Shown here in pieces: positions 7,219 through 17,270 of a stretch of DNA of 44,558 nucleotides. The first letter of the stretch is position 1. Each line of letters opens with the position of its first letter. The stretch spans positions 1-44,558 of the forward strand of contig JBOHRW010000069.1 in the NCBI GenBank assembly GCA_050732935.1. Direction: 5' to 3'. A program made the position numbers and the translations under genes. Under the pieces are notes generated by a model, which had not been told where the DNA came from, ran no database searches, and saw only the letters and a program-made list of their open reading frames with translations. The stretch comes from DASRVA01 sp050732935. Its GTDB lineage: Bacteria > Gemmatimonadota > Gemmatimonadetes > JACCXV01 > JAHWKZ01.

Positions 7219-9537
7219 CTAGCGGGTGAGGTTGCCGAACTTGAAATGCAACTGCCACCCCGGTTCCGGCTCGCCGTCGGGGTTGATGCGATCGAATCCG
7301 TAGGCGTAGTCGAGGCCGAGCGGACCGATGCCGGGGAGCTCGATCGTCACGCCCACGCCCGCCCCCCGCTTCAGGTCGGCGAACGTCACGTCGTTGAACT
7401 CGCTGAACACGTCACCGGCATCGTAGAACAGCGAGGCGTATATCGTGTCGCTGATCTTGAAGAAGTGCTCGGCGGTCATGAGCACGAAGGCATTCCCCCG
7501 GTCTCTGCCGCACAGCGACGTCCGGATGCCCGAGGTCTCGGTGCCCACGCAGCTCTCCTCGTACCCCCGGAGTCCCTCGCTCGGGTACTGCACGCCGCCG
7601 AGGATGTACTGATCGGTCAATGGCACAAAGCGGGTCGCGTTGATCCCTCCCGTCTTGAACGACAGGTTGAGCGTCGTACGGTCTGGAATGAATGTCGGGG
7701 CATACCAGGAAGTCTCGAACTCGTACTTCTGGAAGCCCACGTTTCCTCCCAACGGCCCGCCCGCCAGATCCACGCTCAAGCTATGCATCGCGCCCTCGAT
7801 CGGATGACGTCGCGGAAGTCGGGTGTCCCGAACCAGCGCCAGGTTCAGGCTCGACTCGGTACGCGGGTACTCCCCCGCGAACCGGCTGTCGTCGTCGTCA
7901 TCGGCCTCGAGGTCGATGTGTTGCCAGCGGTACCCATAGAAGACCCGTGTCGCGTCGTCCCAAGGTATGGGTGTTCCGAAGCGCAGGCTCCCGCCGATCG
8001 CGTCCTGACGGAACGACTGGTTGATGAACCGGCGGTCGATATCGAAGAAGGACGCCGTCGCCGACGTTCGGCTGCCGAGGAAGATGGGCTCGGAATAGCT
8101 CAGCTCGAGGTCGTTGTTGCGCGAGCCGAACTCCCAGCGGATCCGTCCGGAGCGCGCCCGGCCGAAGAGGTTCGGCTGCTCATACGCCAGAAAGCCGGAC
8201 AGCCCGGTGCCGCCGCCGACCGCCGCGCCGACGGTGAAGGAGCCGGTCCGCCGCTCCTTGACCTCGAAGGTGAGGTCGATGTCGCCGGTCTCCTGGTCCA
8301 CGACTTCGGTCGTCGGAATGATCCCCGGCTCGAAGAACCCGAGGCCCTCCAGCGAGAGCAGGCTGTTTCGCACGTCGGTACGGCGGAACCGTTCGCCTGG
8401 CGTGACGAAAAGCTGCCGGCGGATCACCGACTCGTGGGTCACGGTGTTGCCCTTGATCGCAACGTGCACGATATGGGCCGGATCACCCTCCTGGATCTGC
8501 CATGTCAGGTCGACCACGGTGGTGTCCGGACGGATGCCGCGGGCCGGCCGGATGGTCACGTAGATATAGCCGTCATCGGCGTAGAGGTTGGTCAGGTCCA
8601 TGTGCGCGATTTCCACCGCCTCCGTGTTGAACACCTCGCCCGGCTGAAGCCGCAGGAGCTGACGCAGATCGCTCTGCGAGAACCGGCTGTTGCCCTCGAT
8701 CGTTACGTCTCCGACGTAGTACTGCGGGCCCTCCTCGACGACCACGTCGAGCCGCATCTCCCCCTCGCCTTCGTCGACGCGCATGCTGTCGGTCACCACC
8801 CGCATGTCGAGGTAGCCGTGGGATCCATAGAACGCCGGCAGCCGCTGCGACATGTCCTCGCGCCACACGCTGCCGTCGAACTCGCCGTCCTGCCAGAACC
8901 AGAAGCCCTCGGTCTCCGTCTCCAGAGCCTTACGAAGGCGATCCCCCGAAAAGACCTGGTTGCCGCGAAACGCGATCTGCTTGATGGCGACCTTTTCCCC
9001 CTCCTCGACGGCCACGGTTACCGCGGTCGAGTCGGCGTCCGGCCGGGCGGGCCGCAACTCCACGCTCGCCAGATAGAACCCCCGCGACCGGTAGAGATTC
9101 TCAACGTCGTACTCGCTTTGGTTGAGACGGCTGGGAATCGCACGATCTCCAGGCCGCAGGCCGAGCACCTCTTCCAGATCGCTGCGCTCCAGCTCGTCGA
9201 GCCCCTCGAATTCCATCCGGGTGATCACCGGGGCCTCCTCGACGAGCAGCACGAGGATGACCCCCGTGGCGGCGGGACGCGTGTCAATCGCGATGTCTTC
9301 GAAGAGGTTGGTTCGCCACAACGAGCGAATGCCCTGCTGCATGGCCCGGGTCGTGAGCTCCGAACCCACCGTCAAGCCGGAGAGCGCCCGCACGCGCTCG
9401 GGATCCAGCGTGGTGCTCCCTTCGACGACGATGTCCGAGATGGTCGGCCCCGCCTGCTGGGCGGTTGCCGGACTCGCTGCGAGCAGGATCGCGGTCAGGA
9501 AGACAGGAACGAGACGGGCGCGGGGGATCCGCGGCAT
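7219..9537 (-). CDS. bamA: Outer-membrane assembly factor BamA
   Basis: Central Omp85 subunit of the BAM complex, which inserts beta-barrels into the outer membrane. 772 residues: signal peptide (LVPVFLTAILLAASPATAQQ), then five POTRA-like repeats from about residue 30 to 420 (ISDIVVEGSTTLDPERV, ITRMEFEGLDELERSDL, AIKQIAFRGNQVFSGDRL, YVGDVTIEGNSRFSQSDL, HVAIKGNTVTHESVI), then a 16-strand barrel. The barrel carries the Omp85 segments GGVQYPSEGLRGYEES and GPLGLDYAYGFDRI. The protein ends FKFGNLTR, with Leu-Thr-Arg where the usual C-terminal signal has a final aromatic. ATG at 9537 shares one base with the clpC stop (TGATG), unusually linking BamA to a protease operon. Confidence 0.96.
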   Translation of the reverse strand: MPRIPRARLVPVFLTAILLAASPATAQQAGPTISDIVVEGSTTLDPERVRALSGLTVGSELTTRAMQQGIRSLWRTNLFEDIAIDTRPAATGVILVLLVEEAPVITRMEFEGLDELERSDLEEVLGLRPGDRAIPSRLNQSEYDVENLYRSRGFYLASVELRPARPDADSTAVTVAVEEGEKVAIKQIAFRGNQVFSGDRLRKALETETEGFWFWQDGEFDGSVWREDMSQRLPAFYGSHGYLDMRVVTDSMRVDEGEGEMRLDVVVEEGPQYYVGDVTIEGNSRFSQSDLRQLLRLQPGEVFNTEAVEIAHMDLTNLYADDGYIYVTIRPARGIRPDTTVVDLTWQIQEGDPAHIVHVAIKGNTVTHESVIRRQLFVTPGERFRRTDVRNSLLSLEGLGFFEPGIIPTTEVVDQETGDIDLTFEVKERRTGSFTVGAAVGGGTGLSGFLAYEQPNLFGRARSGRIRWEFGSRNNDLELSYSEPIFLGSRTSATASFFDIDRRFINQSFRQDAIGGSLRFGTPIPWDDATRVFYGYRWQHIDLEADDDDDSRFAGEYPRTESSLNLALVRDTRLPRRHPIEGAMHSLSVDLAGGPLGGNVGFQKYEFETSWYAPTFIPDRTTLNLSFKTGGINATRFVPLTDQYILGGVQYPSEGLRGYEESCVGTETSGIRTSLCGRDRGNAFVLMTAEHFFKISDTIYASLFYDAGDVFSEFNDVTFADLKRGAGVGVTIELPGIGPLGLDYAYGFDRINPDGEPEPGWQLHFKFGNLTR

Positions 9538-12026
9538 CAGCCCACCTCTTCGATCACCGACTCCTCCTCCCGGGGAGCGCCGCCACGAACGATGAAGCGA
9601 AGGCCTTCGCCGTCGTCCGCCACCTCGACGACCACCTCGTCACCGGGCGCGAAGCGGCCCTGGAGCATGGCCTCCGAGAAGGGATCCTCGAGGTGGCGCT
9701 GCATGGCCCGCTTCAACGGACGCGCGCCGAACTTTTCGTCGAAGCCCTTCTGCGCCAGGAAGCGCCGGGCGTCCTGGGTGAGCTCGAGCGAAAGGTCACG
9801 CTCGTCCAGCCGTTCCAGGACCTCCCGGAAGAGGATGTCAACGATCTGGATGATATGCTCCTCCGTGAGCGGGTGGAACACAATGGTCTCGTCCAGACGG
9901 TTCAGGAACTCGGGGTTGAACGTCTTGTCGATCTCGTCGCGCACGGCCTCCACGATCCGCTCGAGCCGCGCTCCGGCGGTCGGCTTCTGGAACCCCAGGG
10001 CACTGCCGCCGGTGATGCGCCGCGCGCCGACGTTGGAAGTCATGATCACGACCGTGTTCTTGAAGTCGATCTTGCGGCCGTAGTTGTCGGTGATGTGCCC
10101 CTCGTCGAGGATCTGCAGCAGGATGTTGAAGACGTCCGGATGCGCCTTCTCGATCTCGTCCAGCAGCACGACGCTGTAGGGCTTCCGGCGCACTTCCTTG
10201 GTCAGGTAGCCGGAGTCTTCGTATCCGACGTAGCCCGGCGGCGCCCCCAGCAGCCGGCTGACCGTGAACTTCTCCATGTACTCGGACAGGTCGATCCGGA
10301 TGAGAGCGTTCGGATCGGCGAACAGGAACCGAGCCAGGGCACGCGCAAGCTCCGTCTTCCCGACGCCGGTCGGGCCCGAGAAGATGAACGAGCCGATCGG
10401 GCGGCGCGGGTCCTTGAGACCGGCCCGGGTCCGGCGGATCGCCTTGGAGATGGCGTTGATCGCGTCCTCCTGCCCGACGATATGCTTGTGGAGCTCCTCC
10501 TCCATGCGCAGCAGCCGCTCGGTCTCCTCCTCGCGAAGGCGGATGACCGGAACGCCGGTCCAACGGCTCACGATGAAGGCCACGTCTTCGGTGGACAGCT
10601 GGGGACGATCGCTGTGATTGCCCCGCTCCCACTCCAGCTTCTTGCGCTTGATCGTCGACTTCAGCTCGCGCTCGGTGTCGCGCAGCTTGGCCGCCGTCTC
10701 GTAGTCCTGCCCCTTGATCGCCTGGTCCTTCTTGGTGACGATCTGCTGGACCTCCTCCTCGAGGGCAAGCAGCTCGGGCGGCGGGACCTGGGTCGCCAGG
10801 TGGACGCGGGCGCAGGCCTCGTCGATCACGTCGATCGCCTTGTCGGGCAGGAAGCGATCCGTGATATAGCGCTCGGAGAGCCGGGCGGCGGCTTCCAAGG
10901 CAAGGTCGGGAATGTCCACGCTGTGGTGCTCGGCGTACCGCGAGCGGAGGCCCTTGAGGATATCGACGGTCTCCTCGATGGTCGGGGGATCAACCACGAC
11001 CGGCTGGAAGCGGCGCTCCAGGGCGCCGTCCTTCTCGATGTACTTGCGGTACTCGTTGAGCGTCGAGGCGCCCACGCACTGGAGCTCGCCGCGCGCCAGC
11101 GCGGGCTTGAGCATGTTGGAGGCGTCGATCGCTCCCTCCGCGGCCCCCGCGCCTACGAGCGTGTGCAGCTCGTCGATGAACAGGATGATGTTCTTGGCCT
11201 GCTTGATCTCGTTGATCACGGCCTTCAGGCGCTCCTCGAACTGGCCCCGGTACTTGGTGCCGGCGATCACCGCCGCCATGTCCAGCGAAAGGACCCGGTG
11301 GTCACGAAGGCTGTGGACGATCTCCCCGCTGGTGATCCGCTGAGCCAGCCCCTCGACGATGGCGGTCTTCCCCACGCCCGGCTCGCCGATCAGCACGGGG
11401 TTGTTCTTCTTGCGACGGGAAAGGACCTCGATGACCCGTTCGATCTCCTTCTCGCGACCGATCGTCGGATCCAGCTCGCCGTCGCCCGCCAGCTCGGTGA
11501 GGTCACGACAGAAGTGATCCAGCGCGGGGGTCTTCGACTTCTTCTCGCTGGAGCGGGATGTCTGGCCGCCGCTTTCCATAGAGCTCAGCTCCCCTCCGAG
11601 GAGACGGATGGTCTCGTTACGGGCCATCTCGATGGTGACTCCCACGTCCTCCAGCACCTGGGCCGCGATCCCCTTCTCCTCGCGCAGCAAACCCAGCAGC
11701 AGATGCTCGGTGCCCACGTAGGAGTGCTTCAAGCTTCGTGCCTCGGCCACGGAAAACTCGAGGACCTTCTTGGCGCGCGTCGTATAGGGGACCTCGTCGG
11801 CCGTCATGTCGCTCTTGCCGAGATCCACGCGCTCCTCGATTCGCTCCCGCAGCTCGTCCAGATCGACGTTCAGGTTGGTGAGGATGGCGGCCGCTACCCC
11901 CTCGCCCTCCCGGATGAGCCCGAGCAGAATGTGCTCCGTCCCCACATAATCGTGATGGAGACGGGTCGCCTCTTCGCGAGCCATCGAGAGAACCTTGCGG
12001 ACGCGGTCCGTGAAGTTGCTGTTCAT
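9537..12026 (-). CDS. clpC: AAA+ unfoldase ClpC, partner of ClpP
   Basis: Hexameric Hsp100 unfoldase that feeds tagged proteins to ClpP; 829 residues, typical of ClpC. The N-domain (about 1-145) has two repeats with the GTEHILLG and GTEHLLLG helices, the surfaces that bind phosphoarginine in Bacillus ClpC. D1 has Walker A GEPGVGKTA and Walker B IILFIDELH. A middle domain with a UVR-like coiled coil (QDYETAAKLRDTERELKS) separates it from D2, with GPTGVGKTE and VVLLDEIEKAHPD. The ClpP-docking loop ALGFQKP is present. The start at 12026 overlaps the mcsB stop (ATGA), and the mcsA-mcsB-clpC order matches the Firmicute ctsR operon, although no ctsR is seen here. Confidence 0.97.
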   Translation of the reverse strand: MNSNFTDRVRKVLSMAREEATRLHHDYVGTEHILLGLIREGEGVAAAILTNLNVDLDELRERIEERVDLGKSDMTADEVPYTTRAKKVLEFSVAEARSLKHSYVGTEHLLLGLLREEKGIAAQVLEDVGVTIEMARNETIRLLGGELSSMESGGQTSRSSEKKSKTPALDHFCRDLTELAGDGELDPTIGREKEIERVIEVLSRRKKNNPVLIGEPGVGKTAIVEGLAQRITSGEIVHSLRDHRVLSLDMAAVIAGTKYRGQFEERLKAVINEIKQAKNIILFIDELHTLVGAGAAEGAIDASNMLKPALARGELQCVGASTLNEYRKYIEKDGALERRFQPVVVDPPTIEETVDILKGLRSRYAEHHSVDIPDLALEAAARLSERYITDRFLPDKAIDVIDEACARVHLATQVPPPELLALEEEVQQIVTKKDQAIKGQDYETAAKLRDTERELKSTIKRKKLEWERGNHSDRPQLSTEDVAFIVSRWTGVPVIRLREEETERLLRMEEELHKHIVGQEDAINAISKAIRRTRAGLKDPRRPIGSFIFSGPTGVGKTELARALARFLFADPNALIRIDLSEYMEKFTVSRLLGAPPGYVGYEDSGYLTKEVRRKPYSVVLLDEIEKAHPDVFNILLQILDEGHITDNYGRKIDFKNTVVIMTSNVGARRITGGSALGFQKPTAGARLERIVEAVRDEIDKTFNPEFLNRLDETIVFHPLTEEHIIQIVDILFREVLERLDERDLSLELTQDARRFLAQKGFDEKFGARPLKRAMQRHLEDPFSEAMLQGRFAPGDEVVVEVADDGEGLRFIVRGGAPREEESVIEEVG

Positions 12027-13114
12027 GCGTCTTCCCCGTCGCCTTTGTCTTCCTCGAGTATCTGGCGGATGAGTCCTGCCCGCTCGATCTCTCGCTCGCG
12101 TTTGTCGAGTGCGCGCCCCGCCCGCTTCTCCAGGTGCGCGATCTGGGTCCAGAGGAGCAGATGGTTGAGTTTCGATACCCCTATCCCGGGGAGCAGTTTC
12201 ATGCTCACCCCCAGCCTGACGGCGGAGAGCAGGTTCATCATCTCGTCGAACGATATGGAGCGAGCACACGTCAACAGGCCGTAGGCTCGCCAGACCTTGT
12301 CCTCGATCTCGTCGAGGGCGTCCCGTACCAGGACGACCCGGGCATTCTCTTCGTACTCGATCACCTGACGGGCGATGCGGGACAGGTTCTCGATCAGCTC
12401 ATCCTCGCTCTTTCCCAGCGTGGTCTGGTTGGAGAGCTGGAAGTAGTTGCCGATCACGTCCGAGCCCTCTCCGTACAGTCCGCGGAAGGTGAGCCCGATC
12501 TGGGCCAGCCCCTGCAGAACCTTGTGGATCTCACGGGTCAGCACCAGCCCCGGCAGGTGAATCAGCACCGATGCGCGGAGGCCCGTCCCCGTGTTCGTCG
12601 GACAGCTGGTCAGGAACCCGAACCGATGATGGTACGCGAACCGAAGACGACTCCTCAGACCTTCGTCGGCCTGACTGGCGATCTGCCACGATGTCTCGAG
12701 CTGCAGCCCCGGCGTCAGGGTCTGGATCCGAACGTGATCCTCCTCGTTGATGAGCAGCGCCACACGTCCACCGTCGCCGATGAGGAGGGCGCTGGCCTCC
12801 TTGAACTTCAGCATCTCGCGGCTCACCAGATGGCGCTCGAGTAGAACGGTCAGGTCCGTCTCCTCGAGATCGGCCAGGCGCACGAACTGCCGGCCGCTCC
12901 CGTTGCCGACCGCCTCTCCGTGGGCCTCGAGGATCTCCTCGATGACGCGCTCCTGCTGATCGCCGGTGATCGCCTCGCGGAACGGGAAGCGCTCCAGGTT
13001 GCGGGCCAGCCGGATGCGGGTGCTGAGGATGATGTCCGCGTGCGGTCCCTCGCCACTGATCCAGGCCAGGCCACCGCCGACCGCACCCAGGAGATCGTTG
13101 TCCGGCAGCTTCAT
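12023..13114 (-). CDS. mcsB: Protein-arginine kinase McsB
   Basis: Kinase related to phosphagen kinases that phosphorylates arginines in proteins, marking them for ClpC-ClpP. 363 residues, normal length. Visible: nucleotide-binding ILSTRIRLARNLERFPFRE (29-47), the catalytic pair Glu124-Glu125 in INEEDHVRIQ, the active-site Cys171 in LTSCPTNTGTGLRAS, and GLYGEGSDVIGNYFQLSNQ with Asp219. Near the C-terminus REIERA (341-346) matches the RDxxRA allosteric phosphoarginine site of Bacillus McsB, with Asp replaced by Glu. The kinase thus looks fully functional, not a creatine-kinase relative. The start at 13114 sits in an ATGA overlap with mcsA, its activator. Confidence 0.96.
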   Translation of the reverse strand: MKLPDNDLLGAVGGGLAWISGEGPHADIILSTRIRLARNLERFPFREAITGDQQERVIEEILEAHGEAVGNGSGRQFVRLADLEETDLTVLLERHLVSREMLKFKEASALLIGDGGRVALLINEEDHVRIQTLTPGLQLETSWQIASQADEGLRSRLRFAYHHRFGFLTSCPTNTGTGLRASVLIHLPGLVLTREIHKVLQGLAQIGLTFRGLYGEGSDVIGNYFQLSNQTTLGKSEDELIENLSRIARQVIEYEENARVVLVRDALDEIEDKVWRAYGLLTCARSISFDEMMNLLSAVRLGVSMKLLPGIGVSKLNHLLLWTQIAHLEKRAGRALDKREREIERAGLIRQILEEDKGDGEDA

Positions 13115-13650
13115 TCGTCCTCGGCCTCCATTCGCGCCTCGATCCGCACGGTCTCGCGCTCGGCCTCCAGATCCTGGATCGCGTCCCGCAGCTCCGCCGC
13201 TCGCTCGTACTCTTCCTGGTCGATGGACTGTCGCAACTGCCGACGCAGCTCGTGCAGTCGCGCCTCCCGCTCGTCCAGAAGCCCGAGCGCAGCGACCTCG
13301 CTGATGCCCACGTGCTCGCTGGAGCCATGGATCTTGCGCAGCAGGGCCCCCATCTCCTTCTCGAACGTCGTGTAGCAGTGCGCGCAGCCCAGCCGTCCCG
13401 TCTTGCGGAACTGACGGAACGTGCATCCACATCTCGGGCAGGCCACGTTGGCGCTGGTGGCGCTGGTGAAGATCGGTGCGCCCATCTCCGACAGGAAATC
13501 CGACAGTGGAGTCTCCGACGCCGGTGTGGTGGTCTTCAGCCCCCGCGCCCGCGCGCACGCAGGACACAGGTGCAAGGTCGCCGCCTCGTCGTTCACGATC
13601 TGCGTGAAGTGTACCGACGCCGGCTTCTTCTGACAGTCCTGACACAGCAT
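13111..13650 (-). CDS. mcsA: McsA, zinc-finger activator of McsB
   Basis: 179-residue adaptor needed for full McsB activity in Firmicutes. It carries four CxxC pairs: MLCQDC, LCPAC, ACPRC and GCAHC, arranged as two zinc-binding modules in the first half, with CTFRQFRKTGRLG between the last two. The C-terminal half is helical and ends in a UVR motif (IDQEEYERAAELRDAIQDLE), which in this family contacts McsB or ClpC. The start is the ATG at 13650. The 89 bases upstream to lolD hold no CIRCE or clear CtsR-type operator, so heat-shock control cannot be read from the sequence. First gene of mcsA-mcsB-clpC, and bamA follows without a gap. Confidence 0.93.
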   Translation of the reverse strand: MLCQDCQKKPASVHFTQIVNDEAATLHLCPACARARGLKTTTPASETPLSDFLSEMGAPIFTSATSANVACPRCGCTFRQFRKTGRLGCAHCYTTFEKEMGALLRKIHGSSEHVGISEVAALGLLDEREARLHELRRQLRQSIDQEEYERAAELRDAIQDLEAERETVRIEARMEAEDE

Positions 13651-13714
13651 GGCTCTCTATCGACAAAGTGGTCCGATCGCTTCCGACTCGATGCAAAACC
13701 GCTCAGCCATGGGG

Positions 13715-13736
13715 TAAACGGAAAGGCCCCCGGCCT
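13715..13736 (-). terminator. Weak hairpin after lolD
   Basis: On the minus strand AGGCC, loop GGG, then GGCCT is followed by a T-rich run (TTTCCGTTT). The five-pair stem is short and the T tract is interrupted, so termination of the prfB-lysS-lolE-lolD unit here would be partial. It starts four bases after the lolD stop. Confidence 0.35.
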
Positions 13737-13739
13737 CGT

Positions 13740-14466
<727 letters not shown>

Positions 14467-14474
<8 letters not shown>

Positions 14475-15705
14475 ACCGGATCGCGTCCACCGGCGCCATG
14501 CGCGCCGCCTGCCTGGATGGGTAGACGGTGGCGGCCAGGCTGATCAGCAAGCTCGCCCCCACGATCAGGGCGATCGAGAGCGGTTCGATCGAGACCGGCA
14601 GGGTGTCGATGAAATACACGTCCCCCGGCAGCGAGATGAATCGATAACGGGCCAGGAGGTACGCCGCGGTCAGGCCCACGATCGTCCCCAGACCCGTGCC
14701 GACGACCCCGATCAACGCCCCCTGGTAGATGAAGATCCGGCGGATGGCGCGCCCCTGCATCCCCATCGATCGGAGGATCCCGATCTCCTTCGTCTTGTCC
14801 GCCACGATCATCGTCAACGTGCTGATGATGTTGAAAGCCGCAACCAGCACGATGAGAACCAATATAATGAACATGGCCCTCTTTTCCAATTTTAGAGCCG
14901 AGAACAGCGGCTGATTGAGCTCGATCCAGGTAGTCGCGTAAAACGGGCCCGCGAGCCGGTCGACGATCGCGTCGCCCAGCTCGCGCGCTTCCCAGATGTC
15001 GTCGATCCTGGCCGCGATGCCGTAGGCCACGTCACCGATCTGCAGGTACTCCTGCATCGCCGCCAGCGACGTGTACACGAACTTCGAGTCGTACTCGAAG
15101 AGACCGCTCTTGAAGGTCCCCGCGACGATGAACTTCTGGAGCTTGGGGATGGTGCCGTGAAGCGGCGATACGGCGGCGACCTCGGGCGTGGTCAGGGTCA
15201 GCGTATCGCCCGGGAAGGCACCCAGTCGATCGGCGAGCAGATAGCCGATCACGACGCGCGGGTACTCCTCGTCGGGTCGGGTAGCGAGGTCGTACTCGCC
15301 CGAGAGCATCTGCCGCCGCGTGTCCGACACACCTCCCTCCAGGTCCGGGTCCACCCCGCGGATCACCGCACCCTCGTAGCGACCCTGTCCGTGCCCGATG
15401 ATGCCCTCGGTGTAGAGGAAGGGCGCGGCGCCGGTCAGCCCGGGCGTCTGGCGAATCACTTCGAGCACCCGGCGGTAGTCGTCGACGGGCTCGGAGTTGT
15501 AGCGCTGAATCAGCAGATGCGGGGTATTGGTGAGGATCTTCTCCCGCAGGTCCCGCTGGAGGCCGCCCATCACGCTCATCACGATGACCAGCGCCGCGAC
15601 GCCCACGAAGACGCCGCCGATGGCGATCAGCCCGATCACCGAGATCAACCCCGCCCGACGCTTCGAGGTCAGGTAGCGCATCGCGATCTGCCGCTCGAGG
15701 CTCAC
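14467..15705 (-). CDS. lolE: Lipoprotein-releasing permease LolC/LolE family
   Basis: Inner-membrane permease of the Lol system, 412 residues. N-terminal conserved RYLTSKRRAGLISVIG is followed by the first transmembrane helix (about 20-45: GLIAIGGVFVGVAALVIVMS) and the typical MGGLQRDLREKIL segment. A large periplasmic MacB-like domain follows (about 50-260), then three more helices, with KTKEIGILRSMGMQGRAIRR between the second and third, and a C-terminal end YPSRQAARMAPVDAIRYE. Only one permease gene is present, suggesting a homodimer instead of LolC plus LolE. The start is the GTG at 15705 overlapping the lysS stop (GTGA). Confidence 0.92.
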
Positions 15706-17270
15706 AGCTCCACCCCGTCCTCCACGGCCGGCTCCGCGTCGGCATCGACCGGCTCCTCCCCGGACTCGGGTCGCAGGGTCGGGAACAGGATCACGTCGCG
15801 CATGGCGGGCTGGTCGGCGAGGAACATCACGAGCCTGTCGATGCCGACGCCCATCCCGGCGGTCGGCGGCATCCCGTACTCGAGCGCGCGAAGATAGTCT
15901 TCGTCCACGGTCACGGGGGCTTCCAGGTCCCCGGCCGCCGCCCGGGCCGCCAGCTCCTCGAACCGCGCGCGCTGATCCCGCGGGTCGTTGAGCTCGCTGA
16001 ACGCGTTGCCCCATTCGGTTCCAAAGGCGTAAGCCTCAAAGCGTTCGGACAGGCGCGCGTCCTCGCGGTGGCGCCGCGCCAGCGGCGACAGCGCCACGGG
16101 GTGATCCACGACCAGAATCGGCTCCTGGAGATCCGGCTCGACCAGTGCGCCAAAGAGGCAGTCGAGGATCTTTCCGGCGTCGGCGCCGGGAGCGACCTCG
16201 ACGCCGAGCCGGGCGGCCTCGCGGGCCAGCCCCCCGCGCGAGAGGTCGTCGGTGACCACCCCCCGCTCGGCCAGGGCGTCGAGGAACGGCAGCCTCGGCC
16301 AGGGCGGGGTGACGTCCACGGTCCGGCCCTGCCAGGTAAGTGCCGAGGATCCGCCGATCTCCGCGACCAGGCCGGCCAGCATCTCCTCGGCCAGGCGCAT
16401 GAAGTCCCGATAGTCGGCGTAAGCTTCGTAGAACTCCAGCATCGTGAACTCGGGGTTATGGAATCGATCCTGGCCTTCGTTGCGAAAGTTCTTCGCGATC
16501 TCGTAAACGCGCTCGAACCCGCCGACGATGCACCGCTTCAGATACAGCTCGTCGGCGATCCGCAGGTACAGGGGCACGCCGAGCGCGTGGTGGTGCGTCT
16601 CGAACGGACGCGCCGCCGCCCCTCCGTACACGGGCTGCAGGACCGGGGTCTCGACCTCGAGATAGCCCCGCCGATCGAGGAAGTCGCGCAGGTACCGGAT
16701 CACCTGCGCCCGAATCGCGAAGACCTGCCGCACCCCCGGATCGACGGCGAGGTCGGCGTAGCGCCGGCGATAGCGGAACTCCCGGTCGGTCACCCGATGA
16801 TAGGCGCGATCTCCGCCCTCCCCCTCGACCACTTTGCCCAGCGGCAGGGGCCGCAGCGACTTCGCCAGCATCCGGATCTCCTCGGCCTTGAGCGTCACCT
16901 CTCCCGTGCGCGTCCGGAACACGATCCCCGCCGCCCCCAAATAATCCCCCAGGTCGATCTGCTCGAGCAGCGCGTATGCCTCCTCGCCGAGCTCGTCCTC
17001 GCGGAGATAGGCCTGGATCCGGCCGCTCGCATCGGCGAGGTGGAGGAAGGTCGTCCGACCGTGCGGACGCATCGCCACCACGCGACCTGCGATGCGTCCG
17101 GTCACCGCGGGACCGTCGTCCTCGTATGCGGCCAGAAGCCCCGCGGTGGTGTCGGTCACCTCCCAGCCGACGGGGTAGGGATCCAGGCCCCGGCGCTCCA
17201 GCTCCTCCAGCTTTCGGGCACGGGCGACGCGCGGATCGGTGGCCGGGGCCCGACTGGAAGGCGTCGTCAT
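15702..17270 (-). CDS. lysS: Lysyl-tRNA synthetase, class II
   Basis: Charges tRNA-Lys; 522 residues, typical. It has the anticodon-binding OB domain (VTGRIAGRVVAMRPHGRTTF to about residue 160), motif 1 around FLDRRGYLEVETPVL, motif 2 with NFRNEGQDRFHNPEFTMLEF, and motif 3 GMGVGIDRLVMFLADQPAMR. The EWGNAFSELNDPRDQRARFE segment is the usual lysine-site helix. The ATG at 17270 shares one base with the prfB stop (TGATG). The prfB-lysS pairing is common across bacteria. No T-box or other leader can exist because the genes overlap. Confidence 0.97.
   Translation of the reverse strand: MTTPSSRAPATDPRVARARKLEELERRGLDPYPVGWEVTDTTAGLLAAYEDDGPAVTGRIAGRVVAMRPHGRTTFLHLADASGRIQAYLREDELGEEAYALLEQIDLGDYLGAAGIVFRTRTGEVTLKAEEIRMLAKSLRPLPLGKVVEGEGGDRAYHRVTDREFRYRRRYADLAVDPGVRQVFAIRAQVIRYLRDFLDRRGYLEVETPVLQPVYGGAAARPFETHHHALGVPLYLRIADELYLKRCIVGGFERVYEIAKNFRNEGQDRFHNPEFTMLEFYEAYADYRDFMRLAEEMLAGLVAEIGGSSALTWQGRTVDVTPPWPRLPFLDALAERGVVTDDLSRGGLAREAARLGVEVAPGADAGKILDCLFGALVEPDLQEPILVVDHPVALSPLARRHREDARLSERFEAYAFGTEWGNAFSELNDPRDQRARFEELAARAAAGDLEAPVTVDEDYLRALEYGMPPTAGMGVGIDRLVMFLADQPAMRDVILFPTLRPESGEEPVDADAEPAVEDGVEL

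Noticed and set aside
12027..12269. N-terminal extension of ClpC over the mcsB end
   Set aside because: Family start MNSNFTDRVRKVL is at 12026; the extension is a shadow of mcsB coding.
7030..12284. Very long open frames on the plus strand opposite bamA and clpC (up to about 1000 codons)
   Set aside because: They mirror the codon phase of real genes in GC-rich DNA, are rich in Arg/His/Asp, have no ribosome binding sites or family motifs and lie wholly antisense to conserved genes.
13651..13739. Possible CIRCE or CtsR operator upstream of mcsA
   Set aside because: No TTAGCACTC/GAGTGCTAA inverted repeat and no tandem heptanucleotide repeat can be read; only the weak lolD hairpin is seen.
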